Positions 6,835-13,914 of a stretch of DNA of 24,083 nt are shown one piece after another (the first letter of the stretch is position 1; every line of letters begins with the position of its first letter). Source of the DNA: Lachnospiraceae bacterium UBA7589. GTDB taxonomy: Bacteria; Bacillota; Clostridia; Lachnospirales; Lachnospiraceae. The notes below the pieces were generated by a model. The model did no database searches, was not told where the DNA came from, and saw only the letters and a program-made list of their open reading frames with translations. Where the stretch lies: contig DLKL01000008.1 in the NCBI GenBank assembly GCA_002476495.1, positions 1 to 24,083 of the forward strand, given 5' to 3'. Made by a program: the position numbers and the translations under genes.

Positions 6835-8505
6835 CTATTTATGAATTCTATGTGTTCTGTTAAGAGATGATATCAATGCCGACACGGAAGCATCAATAAT
6901 ATCTGTTTTTATTCCTGCCCCCCATGTAGTTTTTCCAATTCCATCCACATCTATGCCTACATATGCACATGCCTGGGAATTTGAACCAACCTGAAGTGCA
7001 TGCTCTTCATATGTCACAAGTGCAAATTTTATATCAAAATGCTTCATAATTGCATTACTTACCGCATCAAGTCTTCCATTTCCATGACCATGATATACCT
7101 TCTTCACGCCATCAACAAGTATTGTAATCTCTGTTTCAATACCATCTATCTGTTTAAAGTGACATTCAAGCAGCCTGATTGGTTCCTCCTTATTAACATA
7201 TTCATTAATAAATATATCATGAACCTCTTGTGCCGAAAGCTCCTTATGCTTGTGGTCAGATACACCTTTGACTGTATATCCCAAATCCTCCCGCATTTTC
7301 GCAGGCATATTAAAGCCGTATTTTTGTTCGAGAATGTAGCCTATTCCACCCTTTCCCGACTGACTGTTTATTCTGATAACATCTCCGTCATATTCCCTTC
7401 CTATATCCTTTGGATTGAGAGGGAGATACGGAACTGACCACATTCCTGTTGAATCATTTTCCCTGCACTTCATTCCCTTGGCAATAGCATCCTGATGAGA
7501 GCCTGAAAAAGCTGCAAATACAAGCTTTCCTGTATATGGTGAACGTTCATAGACATGCATTCTTGTGAGCTTTTCATATACCTCTGTAATATGAGGTATA
7601 TCAGAAAAATCAAGCTTAGGATCAACGCCATGCGTATACATATTCATTGCAAGAGTAATTATGTCAACGTTACCTGTTCTCTCGCCATTACCAAAAAGAG
7701 TTCCCTCAATACGGTCAGCACCTGCAAGAAGCCCCAGCTCGGCATCTGCCACACCACAGCCTCTGTCGTTATGTGGGTGAAGGGACAAAATTACATTCTC
7801 CCTGTTATGCATATTTTTGCTCATATATTCTATCTGGCTTGCATATACATGTGGAAGAGACATTTCAACTGTTGCCGGAAGGTTTATAATCACTTTTCTC
7901 AAAGGCGTAGGTTTCCATATGTCAATTACAGCATTACATACCTCAAGAGCATAATCAACCTCAGTTCCGGTAAAGCTTTCGGGAGAATACTCAAACTGAT
8001 AGGGAACTCCGTACTCCTCTGCCATATCATTCAAAAGCTTTGCTCCGTCAGTAGCAATCTTTAATATTTCTTCTTTAGATTTTTTAAACACTTGTGTTCT
8101 TTGGGCATATGAAGTGGAATTATATAAATGAACCACGACATTTTTTGCTCCCTGAATAGCCTCAAAGGTTTTTTTAATAATATGCTCCCTTGCCTGGGTA
8201 AGCACCTGGATTGTAACATTCTCAGGAATCATGTTTTGTTCAATAAGCACACGACAAAACTCATATTCGGTTTCAGATGCTGCCGGAAAACCAATCTCAA
8301 TTTCCTTAAATCCAACCTTAACCAGTTCCTTAAAAAATTCTATTTTTTCCTCCAGACTCATAGGTACAATAAGAGCCTGATTTCCATCTCTCAAATCAAC
8401 GCTGCACCAGGCGGGGGCCTTATCTACATACTCTTTTTTTACCCAGTCTGTGCTTTCTACAGGTGGCATATAATATCCACGTTTGTAATGCTCATAATTC
8501 TTCAT
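6835..8505 (-). CDS. leuA: 2-isopropylmalate synthase
   Basis: This enzyme condenses acetyl-CoA with 2-oxoisovalerate, the committed step of leucine synthesis. The 556-residue length and sequence fit the longer LeuA2 type. The HMGL-like TIM barrel carries the signature 'DLRDGNQAL' (37-45, metal ligand Asp40), and 'SLHPHNDRGCG' (241-251, His243 and His245). 'GTLFGNGERTGNVD' provides the later barrel loop. The C-terminal third (about 430-550) is the LeuA allosteric domain, with 'GIDVDGIGKTTWGAGIKTD', the usual site for leucine feedback inhibition. A strong AAGGAGG precedes the start. The gene stands alone behind a leucine T-box leader. The other leucine genes are not in this window. Confidence 0.96.
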   Translation of the reverse strand: MKNYEHYKRGYYMPPVESTDWVKKEYVDKAPAWCSVDLRDGNQALIVPMSLEEKIEFFKELVKVGFKEIEIGFPAASETEYEFCRVLIEQNMIPENVTIQVLTQAREHIIKKTFEAIQGAKNVVVHLYNSTSYAQRTQVFKKSKEEILKIATDGAKLLNDMAEEYGVPYQFEYSPESFTGTEVDYALEVCNAVIDIWKPTPLRKVIINLPATVEMSLPHVYASQIEYMSKNMHNRENVILSLHPHNDRGCGVADAELGLLAGADRIEGTLFGNGERTGNVDIITLAMNMYTHGVDPKLDFSDIPHITEVYEKLTRMHVYERSPYTGKLVFAAFSGSHQDAIAKGMKCRENDSTGMWSVPYLPLNPKDIGREYDGDVIRINSQSGKGGIGYILEQKYGFNMPAKMREDLGYTVKGVSDHKHKELSAQEVHDIFINEYVNKEEPIRLLECHFKQIDGIETEITILVDGVKKVYHGHGNGRLDAVSNAIMKHFDIKFALVTYEEHALQVGSNSQACAYVGIDVDGIGKTTWGAGIKTDIIDASVSALISSLNRTHRIHK

Positions 8506-8576
8506 TTTTCTACCTCCTTAAAATACACAATTGTTGCATATCTGTGATTTATGTAAAGGTGGTTTATGCACCATGC

Positions 8577-8852
8577 AAAAAAATAAACCTGTGCCTCCAT
8601 GTTAGAGACGCAAGTTTCTACGCGGTACCACTCTAATTCATACAAAATGTATGCCCTCTCACAGATACGGGCCATCAGCCTTATATCCTCCTGCTATAAC
8701 GGTCAGGTTCCGTCTGAATCTACTGACAAAATATGTTGCCGTTCAACCAGCTACTCCAAGGCGAGTTCAAAGCTCATCTAACACTGCCTCACACCATCCG
8801 GCAGCTCTCTGAAGATATCCGAGTTTCTAATATTCCTCTTCTTCGTATTTAC
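8577..8852 (-). promoter_or_regulatory. Leucine-specific T-box leader of leuA
   Basis: This is a transcriptional T-box riboswitch on the minus strand. The stem I region has the conserved 'AGAGAGCTGCCGGATGGTG' (from about 8811). The specifier follows the usual GAA and reads CUC, a leucine codon (8765-8763). The T-box sequence AGAGTGGTACCGCG is at 8634-8621; its UGGU can pair with an ACCA 3' end, matching the A73 discriminator of tRNA-Leu. The competing terminator pairs 8617-8605 with 8597-8585 (13 bp, two G-U pairs and one mismatch) before a T-run at 8584-8577. Uncharged tRNA-Leu should allow read-through into leuA. Confidence 0.93.
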
Positions 8853-8858
8853 AACTGT

Positions 8859-8887
8859 ACCTTAACACATTTATTATTGAGTGTCAA
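8859..8887 (-). promoter_or_regulatory. leuA promoter
   Basis: TTGACA (8887-8882), a 17-nt spacer and TAAGGT (8864-8859) lead to a start near 8852, just before the T-box stem I. The -10 is weak (3 of 6) and lies inside one arm of a perfect inverted repeat. A rightward promoter for ung (TATACT at 8917-8922 with a poor -35) would share this short intergenic space. Confidence 0.6.
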
Positions 8888-8903
8888 CCTAAAATGTGTT
8901 AAG
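8861..8903. repeat. Perfect 12-bp inverted repeat around the leuA promoter
   Basis: CTTAACACATTT (8861-8872) and AAATGTGTTAAG (8892-8903) are perfect inverted copies separated by 19 nt. Their centres are 31 bp apart, about three helical turns. The arms flank the leuA -35 and one contains the -10. It lies upstream of the predicted start, so it should act as DNA (a candidate operator), not as leader RNA. Confidence 0.6.
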
Positions 8904-8949
8904 CTGAATATGTATTTATACTAAATTATACTTTGAAGAGGATGAATTT

Positions 8950-9624
8950 ATGCCACCGATTACAAATGATTGGGCTAAGGAGCTTGCCCCGGAATACAAA
9001 AAGCCTTACTACAGGAAGCTGTTTGATTTTGTAAGTGAGGAGTATGCAAATCATCAGGTATTTCCACCGGGAGATGATATATTTAATGCCTTTCATCTCA
9101 CTCCCCTAAGCAATGTTAAATGCGTAATAATCGGACAGGATCCCTACCATAATGACGGGCAGGCTCATGGGTTATGCTTTTCCGTAAGACCTGACGTGGA
9201 TATTCCCCCATCTCTCATCAATATCTATAAAGAACTCCATGACGATCTGGGCTGCTATATTCCAAACAATGGTTATCTGGAAAAATGGGCAAAGCAGGGA
9301 GTGCTTATGCTTAATTCAGTCCTTACCGTACGGGCCCATCAGGCTGCTTCGCACCAGGGAAAGGGCTGGGAAGAATTCACCGATGCCGCAATAAGGATAG
9401 TAAACAGTCAGGACAGACCAATAGTGTTCCTTTTATGGGGCAGTTTTGCGCAAAAAAAGGCAGCCATGTTAAACAACCCGAGGCATCTTGTATTAAAGGC
9501 GCCTCACCCATCGCCTCTTTCTGTTTACAGAGGTTTTTTTGGCTGTAAGCACTTCAGCCTGGCCAATGAGTTTCTTGTCAATAACGGAGTCAAGCCTATT
9601 GACTGGCAGATAGAAAATATTTAA
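8950..9624 (+). CDS. ung: Uracil-DNA glycosylase, family 1
   Basis: Ung removes uracil from DNA as the first step of base-excision repair. The 224-residue protein is full length and has all family-1 motifs: 'GQDPYHNDGQAHG' (62-74, catalytic Asp64), 'LMLNSVLTV' (119-127, uracil-binding Asn122) and 'HPSPLSVYRG' (186-195, His186 and the leucine loop). AGAGG at 8936-8940 precedes the ATG. The histidine phosphatase gene follows after 26 nt, so the two probably form a small plus-strand operon, divergent from leuA. Confidence 0.97.
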   Translation: MPPITNDWAKELAPEYKKPYYRKLFDFVSEEYANHQVFPPGDDIFNAFHLTPLSNVKCVIIGQDPYHNDGQAHGLCFSVRPDVDIPPSLINIYKELHDDLGCYIPNNGYLEKWAKQGVLMLNSVLTVRAHQAASHQGKGWEEFTDAAIRIVNSQDRPIVFLLWGSFAQKKAAMLNNPRHLVLKAPHPSPLSVYRGFFGCKHFSLANEFLVNNGVKPIDWQIENI

Positions 9625-9650
9625 ACATTTTGATACAAGGGAGATTAGGT

Positions 9651-10262
9651 ATGGAAATATTCATTGTCCGTCACGGACAAACTGACTGGAACAAAGAAAA
9701 AAGGCTCCAGGGCAGCGCCGACATCCGGTTAAACGAAAATGGCAGAGAAGTAGCAATAAAAACCGGCATTGCACTGTCCGGCACAGAAATTGACATAATA
9801 TATTCAAGTCCTTTGAAAAGAGCATACGAAACAGCCTGTCTCATAAGAAACAGCCGGAATATACAGATTATAACCGACCCAAGACTGAAGGAATTAAACT
9901 TTGGCTGCATGGAGGGCAAATGCTACGATGAGCTTGTAAATGACAGTACTCTGGGCTTCAGATATTTTTTTGACAAGCCCCAGCTTTATTTTCCTTCTGA
10001 AGACGGAGAAACCCTTACCCACCTTATCTGCAGGGCGGGGGAATTTATGAAAGAGGTAATAGAGCCACTGGAAAATACCCACACCCGCGTTATGATAGTG
10101 GCTCACGCAGCTATAAACAAGGGAATAATGTCATATATCAAAAAACAGCCCCTTGAAGGTTTCTGGTCCGGCGGTCTTCAAACCAATTGCAATGTAATTG
10201 TTGTTGATTACACCGGTGAAAAATATAAAATAGTCGATGAAACAAGGGTATATTACAAATAG
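9651..10262 (+). CDS. Histidine phosphatase family protein (phosphoglycerate mutase-like)
   Basis: This 203-residue protein begins MEIFIVRHGQTDWN, the RHG signature with the phospho-accepting His8, followed by 'LQGSADIRLNENG' and 'YSSPLKRAYETA', which supplies the second active-site Arg. 'LKELNFGCMEG' and 'MIVAHAAINKG' carry the later catalytic Glu and His. Such proteins act as broad phosphatases, cobalamin-pathway phosphatases or mutases. Sequence alone does not choose, and no cobalamin gene is nearby. An upstream TTG at 9630 is in frame, but AAGGGAG at 9637-9643 clearly serves the ATG at 9651. It ends 5 nt from the convergent MBL gene, with no terminator between. Confidence 0.88.
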   Translation: MEIFIVRHGQTDWNKEKRLQGSADIRLNENGREVAIKTGIALSGTEIDIIYSSPLKRAYETACLIRNSRNIQIITDPRLKELNFGCMEGKCYDELVNDSTLGFRYFFDKPQLYFPSEDGETLTHLICRAGEFMKEVIEPLENTHTRVMIVAHAAINKGIMSYIKKQPLEGFWSGGLQTNCNVIVVDYTGEKYKIVDETRVYYK

Positions 10263-10267
10263 CGCTG

Positions 10268-11173
10268 TTATATACTCTGTTTTACCTGCCATTTAATATA
10301 ATTATCTATATTTTGTGCCGTCATTTCGCCCTTGTTGTAAAGATAGGTAATATAGGTTCTTATTATTCCTCCCTCAACTGCATATTTGTACATACTGAGC
10401 TTATGACCCTTCGCATCAAAGAAAAGGCTTATTACCTCATCAATATTTCTGGGTTCACTACATATTTGTTTTATTATCTCAATATTATCCAGAACATTAT
10501 TCTTATTTGCCTCGCAAAGAGATTTTATCCTTTTTTCCGGTTCTGCATGATAAGGAATATACAGAGATGCTTTTATCTTTTTTAGCTTTTCAAGGCTCTC
10601 CAGGTATTCTCCCACTTCATAAATATATGACAGAGGATGTTTTTCTATTGTTTCCCGGCTCACCACCGCATCTCCGAGGAAAATAATATCGTCAGGAGTT
10701 TTTACGCCTATCATTCCAATGCAATGTCCGGGAAATTCCACATATTCCATCCCCTGAGGCATACTAAGCTCTCTTATATCCACAGCATCTGCCGGAGTAG
10801 CATAAAAATAGTTATTCAACACCTCTTTTATCGGGGTTGCTCCCCATATTATAGCGGGACAAATATCAAAATTCGATATAAGAGCAGCATTTAACTTGGT
10901 GGCATATATGCCGCACTTATATTTTTCCTGAAAATAAGCATTTCCTCCGGTATGATCTGCATGATAATGTGTATTAATGATGTATTTTACATAAAATCCG
11001 GCTTCAATAAGGAGCCCGTCAATCACCTTTGCCACTACACTGTCTACACCCGAATCAATAAGGCAAACCTCTTTTTTACCTGCATAATTTTCAGTTCCGA
11101 GATTGTATACACCTACATGAAAGGGTCCCGATATATAGTATGTGTTTTCTCCAATCTTAATAAGCTCGTTCAT
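10268..11173 (-). CDS. MBL-fold metallo-hydrolase
   Basis: This 301-residue protein has the metallo-beta-lactamase motif 'NTHYHADHTGG' (67-77; His69, His71, Asp73, His74), a further 'FPGHCIGM' (His150), 'IIFLGDAVV' (bridging Asp168) and 'YIPYHAEP' (His209). All ligands of a binuclear zinc site are present, so it should be active. The fold fits glyoxalase II-like hydrolysis of a thioester or ester; the substrate cannot be read from sequence. The C-terminal 60 residues ('NIDEVISLFFDAKG ... YLYNKGEM') look like a small winged-helix or dimerisation domain typical of MBL proteins of this size. It lies 25 nt after fruR and is likely the last gene of the fructose operon. Confidence 0.88.
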   Translation of the reverse strand: MNELIKIGENTYYISGPFHVGVYNLGTENYAGKKEVCLIDSGVDSVVAKVIDGLLIEAGFYVKYIINTHYHADHTGGNAYFQEKYKCGIYATKLNAALISNFDICPAIIWGATPIKEVLNNYFYATPADAVDIRELSMPQGMEYVEFPGHCIGMIGVKTPDDIIFLGDAVVSRETIEKHPLSYIYEVGEYLESLEKLKKIKASLYIPYHAEPEKRIKSLCEANKNNVLDNIEIIKQICSEPRNIDEVISLFFDAKGHKLSMYKYAVEGGIIRTYITYLYNKGEMTAQNIDNYIKWQVKQSI

Positions 11174-11198
11174 ATGCCACCTCTTCTTTTATCAATTC

Positions 11199-11945
11199 CT
11201 ACTCAGCCACAATTATATTTTTACAATTCGAATAATGTCCCAGCGGTGCTGTATTTGTTATAATCACTGCATCTTCAAAGGCTCCAAAGGCTACCGATGA
11301 GGTTTTTCTGAATTTATCCTCATCAGCAAGAATGTATCCCTTTGTAGAATGTTTAAGGGCTACCGACTTTGTCATGGCCTCATTAGGGTCCGGAGTTGTA
11401 AATCCATTACTGATGCTTATACCGTTTGTTCCAAAAAAGCCCTTTGTAAAATGATATTTTCCTATGTCAAGAACTGCCTGACTGCCTATAACCGCCTCTG
11501 TAATTCCCTTCAGTTCGCCTCCTATCATCACAACTCTTAAGCCTTTTTGTGCCATTTTTCTTCCATGCAATACTGCATTAGTGACATAGGTTGCCTCCCT
11601 GCAGCTTATATAATCCACCATGCACTCTGTAGTTGTTCCTGCATCAATGAAAACAAAATCATCCGGCTTAATAAGTGCCGCCGCATATTTTGCTATTCTT
11701 CTTTTTTCATCAATGTTTACCTCAAGCTTCTGGATAACAGACAACTCTGTTGCAATTACAGGTCCCTCGCTGGCAATGGCTCCTCCGAAAACCTTAGTCA
11801 GTCTGCCCAGCTTGTCAAGCTCATTCAGGTCTCTTCTGGCCGTAGATTCAGAAATTCCGAATATATCTCTTAGCTCGGAAACAGTAACACTTCCTTTGTC
11901 ATTTATCATATTCAAAATCACTTCTTGTCTTTGTTCCGTAAGCAT
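11199..11945 (-). CDS. fruR: DeoR/GlpR-family regulator, probable FruR
   Basis: This 248-residue protein has an N-terminal winged helix ('TEQRQEVILNMINDKGSVTV' and 'SESTARRDLNELDKLGRL', residues 3-50) and a C-terminal DeoR sensor domain ('IFIDAGTTTECM' type, with 'TNAVLHGRKMAQKG'). DeoR sensors bind phosphorylated sugars. In fru operons the ligand is fructose 1-phosphate, made by FruA and removed by FruK. Here the regulator is placed fifth, after ptsI, not first as in many Firmicutes. A GGAGG ending just before the ptsI stop serves the start, so the two genes are translationally close. The phased TTCA arrays before fruK are its likely binding sites. Confidence 0.85.
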   Translation of the reverse strand: MLTEQRQEVILNMINDKGSVTVSELRDIFGISESTARRDLNELDKLGRLTKVFGGAIASEGPVIATELSVIQKLEVNIDEKRRIAKYAAALIKPDDFVFIDAGTTTECMVDYISCREATYVTNAVLHGRKMAQKGLRVVMIGGELKGITEAVIGSQAVLDIGKYHFTKGFFGTNGISISNGFTTPDPNEAMTKSVALKHSTKGYILADEDKFRKTSSVAFGAFEDAVIITNTAPLGHYSNCKNIIVAE

Positions 11946-11946
11946 A

Positions 11947-13566
11947 CTACGCCTCCAAAATATTCTTCTTTACCGGCAATACATATCCCGGAGATACCGA
12001 AAGCTCATCCACTCCCATATCAATAAAAGTTTTTGTAAGCGACAAATCAGCGGCAAGCTCACCACATATTCCGGCCCATATTCCGGCCTTATGGGCATTA
12101 TCCACAACCATTTTTATCATCTTTAATACAGCAGGATGGTGAGAATCATAAAACTTATCAAGCTTAGGGTTCTGCCTGTCCACAGCCAGGGTATATTGCG
12201 TAAGGTCATTAGTTCCGATACTGAAAAAGTCAACCTTTGGGGCCAGTTCTTCACTTACCATGACTGCTGCAGGAGTTTCAATCATTATACCACTTAAAGG
12301 GGTACCATAGGCTATTCCCTGTTGGGTAAGTTCCTTCTTAACCTCGGCTTCGATTTTATGAATCTCGTCCACCTCCCACAAGCTGGTTATCATTGGATAC
12401 ATTATAGCCAGATTACCATATGCGCTGGCTCTGTACAAGGCTCTTAACTGAGTTTTAAATATATCTTTTCTTGTAAGGCAAATCCGTATAGCCCTGAAAC
12501 CCAGGGCAGGGTTTTCTTCATGTTCCATGTTAAAGTACTCACAGGTTTTATCTGCACCTATGTCAAGGGTTCTAATTATTACCTGCCGGCCCGCCATAGT
12601 TTCTACCACTGTACGATATATCTGAAATTGCTCCTCCTCCGTTGGGTAGTCATCCTTTTCCAGATATATAAATTCACTCCTGAAGAGGCCTATTCCCGCT
12701 GCATCATTCTGTAATACCAGAGCCAGATCCTTTATATTTCCAATATTGGCAAAAAGTTTTATTCTTTTCCCCCTTGTGGTAACAGCATCTCTGCCCTTAA
12801 GTGCAGACAACAATTCTTTTTGCTGCTCTTCATTTTCCTGTTGTTTTCGCATTTTTTCCAGCAGGTCAGCATCAGGATTCACATAGAGCTTTCCGGCATT
12901 TCCGTCTACAATGCCAATACTTCCATCAATATCATCCTGAATTGTTATGCCTGTACTCACCAGGGCAGGAATACCCATGGTCCTTGCAAGAATAGCAGTA
13001 TGAGAGTTAATAGAACCATTGATTGTCACAAAGGCAAGTACATTTTCCTTATCCATTTGTACCGTTTCCGAAGGTGCCAGATCTTCAGCCAATATAATAA
13101 CAGGTTCGCCGGCTGTAGGTATCTCTTCTTCATCATCACCCAAAAGTACACCAATCAGTCTCTCGGAAACATCCTTTATATCTGCTGCCCTGCCTCTCAT
13201 ATATTCGTCATCCATAGACGCAAACATCCGGGCAAAATTATCTCCGGTAGCAGCCACGGCATATTCGGCATTAACCTTTTGAGTCTGTATTATATTAATA
13301 ACCGAATCCGAATAATCATCATCCTCCAGCATCATCTGATGTATTTCAAATATTGCTGCATTAGCCTCACCTACCTCCACAAGGGCTTTTTTGTAAAGCT
13401 CCTGTAATTGCTCCCCGGCTTTTTTTACTCCATCTTTATATCTTCTTATTTCTCTGTCAATATCAGTAACCTTGGTCCTTTTCACCTTTTTTTGATTTTT
13501 ATGATATACAGATATTTTTCCTATGGCAATTCCCTTAAATACACTCTTCCCGGTATATTCTCCCAT
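11947..13566 (-). CDS. ptsI: PTS enzyme I (phosphoenolpyruvate-protein phosphotransferase)
   Basis: Enzyme I takes phosphate from phosphoenolpyruvate and passes it to HPr. The 539-residue protein has the HPr-binding helical domain, then 'NGSINSHTAILAR' with active-site His189, the same number as in the E. coli enzyme. A C-terminal PEP-binding barrel contains 'AGIGLFRSEFIYL', 'GFRAIRICL', 'FFSIGTNDLTQY' and 'GICGELAAD' (catalytic Cys). All catalytic parts are present. The frame extends to 13590, but AGGAGGTG at 13581-13574 places the real start at 13566. It sits 25 nt after ptsH. Confidence 0.96.
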   Translation of the reverse strand: MGEYTGKSVFKGIAIGKISVYHKNQKKVKRTKVTDIDREIRRYKDGVKKAGEQLQELYKKALVEVGEANAAIFEIHQMMLEDDDYSDSVINIIQTQKVNAEYAVAATGDNFARMFASMDDEYMRGRAADIKDVSERLIGVLLGDDEEEIPTAGEPVIILAEDLAPSETVQMDKENVLAFVTINGSINSHTAILARTMGIPALVSTGITIQDDIDGSIGIVDGNAGKLYVNPDADLLEKMRKQQENEEQQKELLSALKGRDAVTTRGKRIKLFANIGNIKDLALVLQNDAAGIGLFRSEFIYLEKDDYPTEEEQFQIYRTVVETMAGRQVIIRTLDIGADKTCEYFNMEHEENPALGFRAIRICLTRKDIFKTQLRALYRASAYGNLAIMYPMITSLWEVDEIHKIEAEVKKELTQQGIAYGTPLSGIMIETPAAVMVSEELAPKVDFFSIGTNDLTQYTLAVDRQNPKLDKFYDSHHPAVLKMIKMVVDNAHKAGIWAGICGELAADLSLTKTFIDMGVDELSVSPGYVLPVKKNILEA

Positions 13567-13591
13567 AAGGCAGCACCTCCTATAACTCACT

Positions 13592-13849
13592 CTACAAATT
13601 TTCGTTCAAAAAAGTTAAAAATGCCTCCATTGCTTTTTCCTCGTCTGCACCCTCAAAGGTAAAAATTACATCATTACCACATTTTACTCCCAGTGCCATA
13701 ATAGTAAATATTTTCTTACAATCTCCGATTTTTCCGTCCTTGTTGAGAGTTATTGTGCTTGAAAATGTTTTTGCAAGTTTCACCAGCTCACCTGCAGGTC
13801 TTGCATGAATTCCATCCTTATCTTTAATTACATAATTTAACTGCTTCAT
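13592..13849 (-). CDS. ptsH: HPr-like phosphocarrier with Lys at position 46
   Basis: This 85-residue protein carries phosphate from enzyme I to EIIA of the sugar permease. The active-site block 'GIHARPAGELVKLAK' has His15 at the standard position. The regulatory site, normally around Ser46 ('KSIMGVMSLG' in Bacillus-type HPr), reads 'KKIFTIMALG' with Lys46. So this HPr cannot be phosphorylated there by HPr kinase and should not serve CcpA co-repression. An apparent GTG start at 13864 overlaps the GGAGG site (13862-13858); the ATG at 13849 is right. It lies between fruA and ptsI, suggesting a dedicated fructose-pathway carrier, unless it is the only HPr of the cell. Confidence 0.93.
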   Translation of the reverse strand: MKQLNYVIKDKDGIHARPAGELVKLAKTFSSTITLNKDGKIGDCKKIFTIMALGVKCGNDVIFTFEGADEEKAMEAFLTFLNENL

Positions 13850-13914
13850 TGTTTTTTCCTCCACTTTTCTTAATTATTATTCCCTCTCAATATCAAAGGG
13901 GTAATTACCGTCTT

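Noticed and set aside
12820..13407. 195-codon plus-strand frame opposite ptsI
   Set aside because: ptsI is certain on the other strand; this is a shadow with no recognisable domain.
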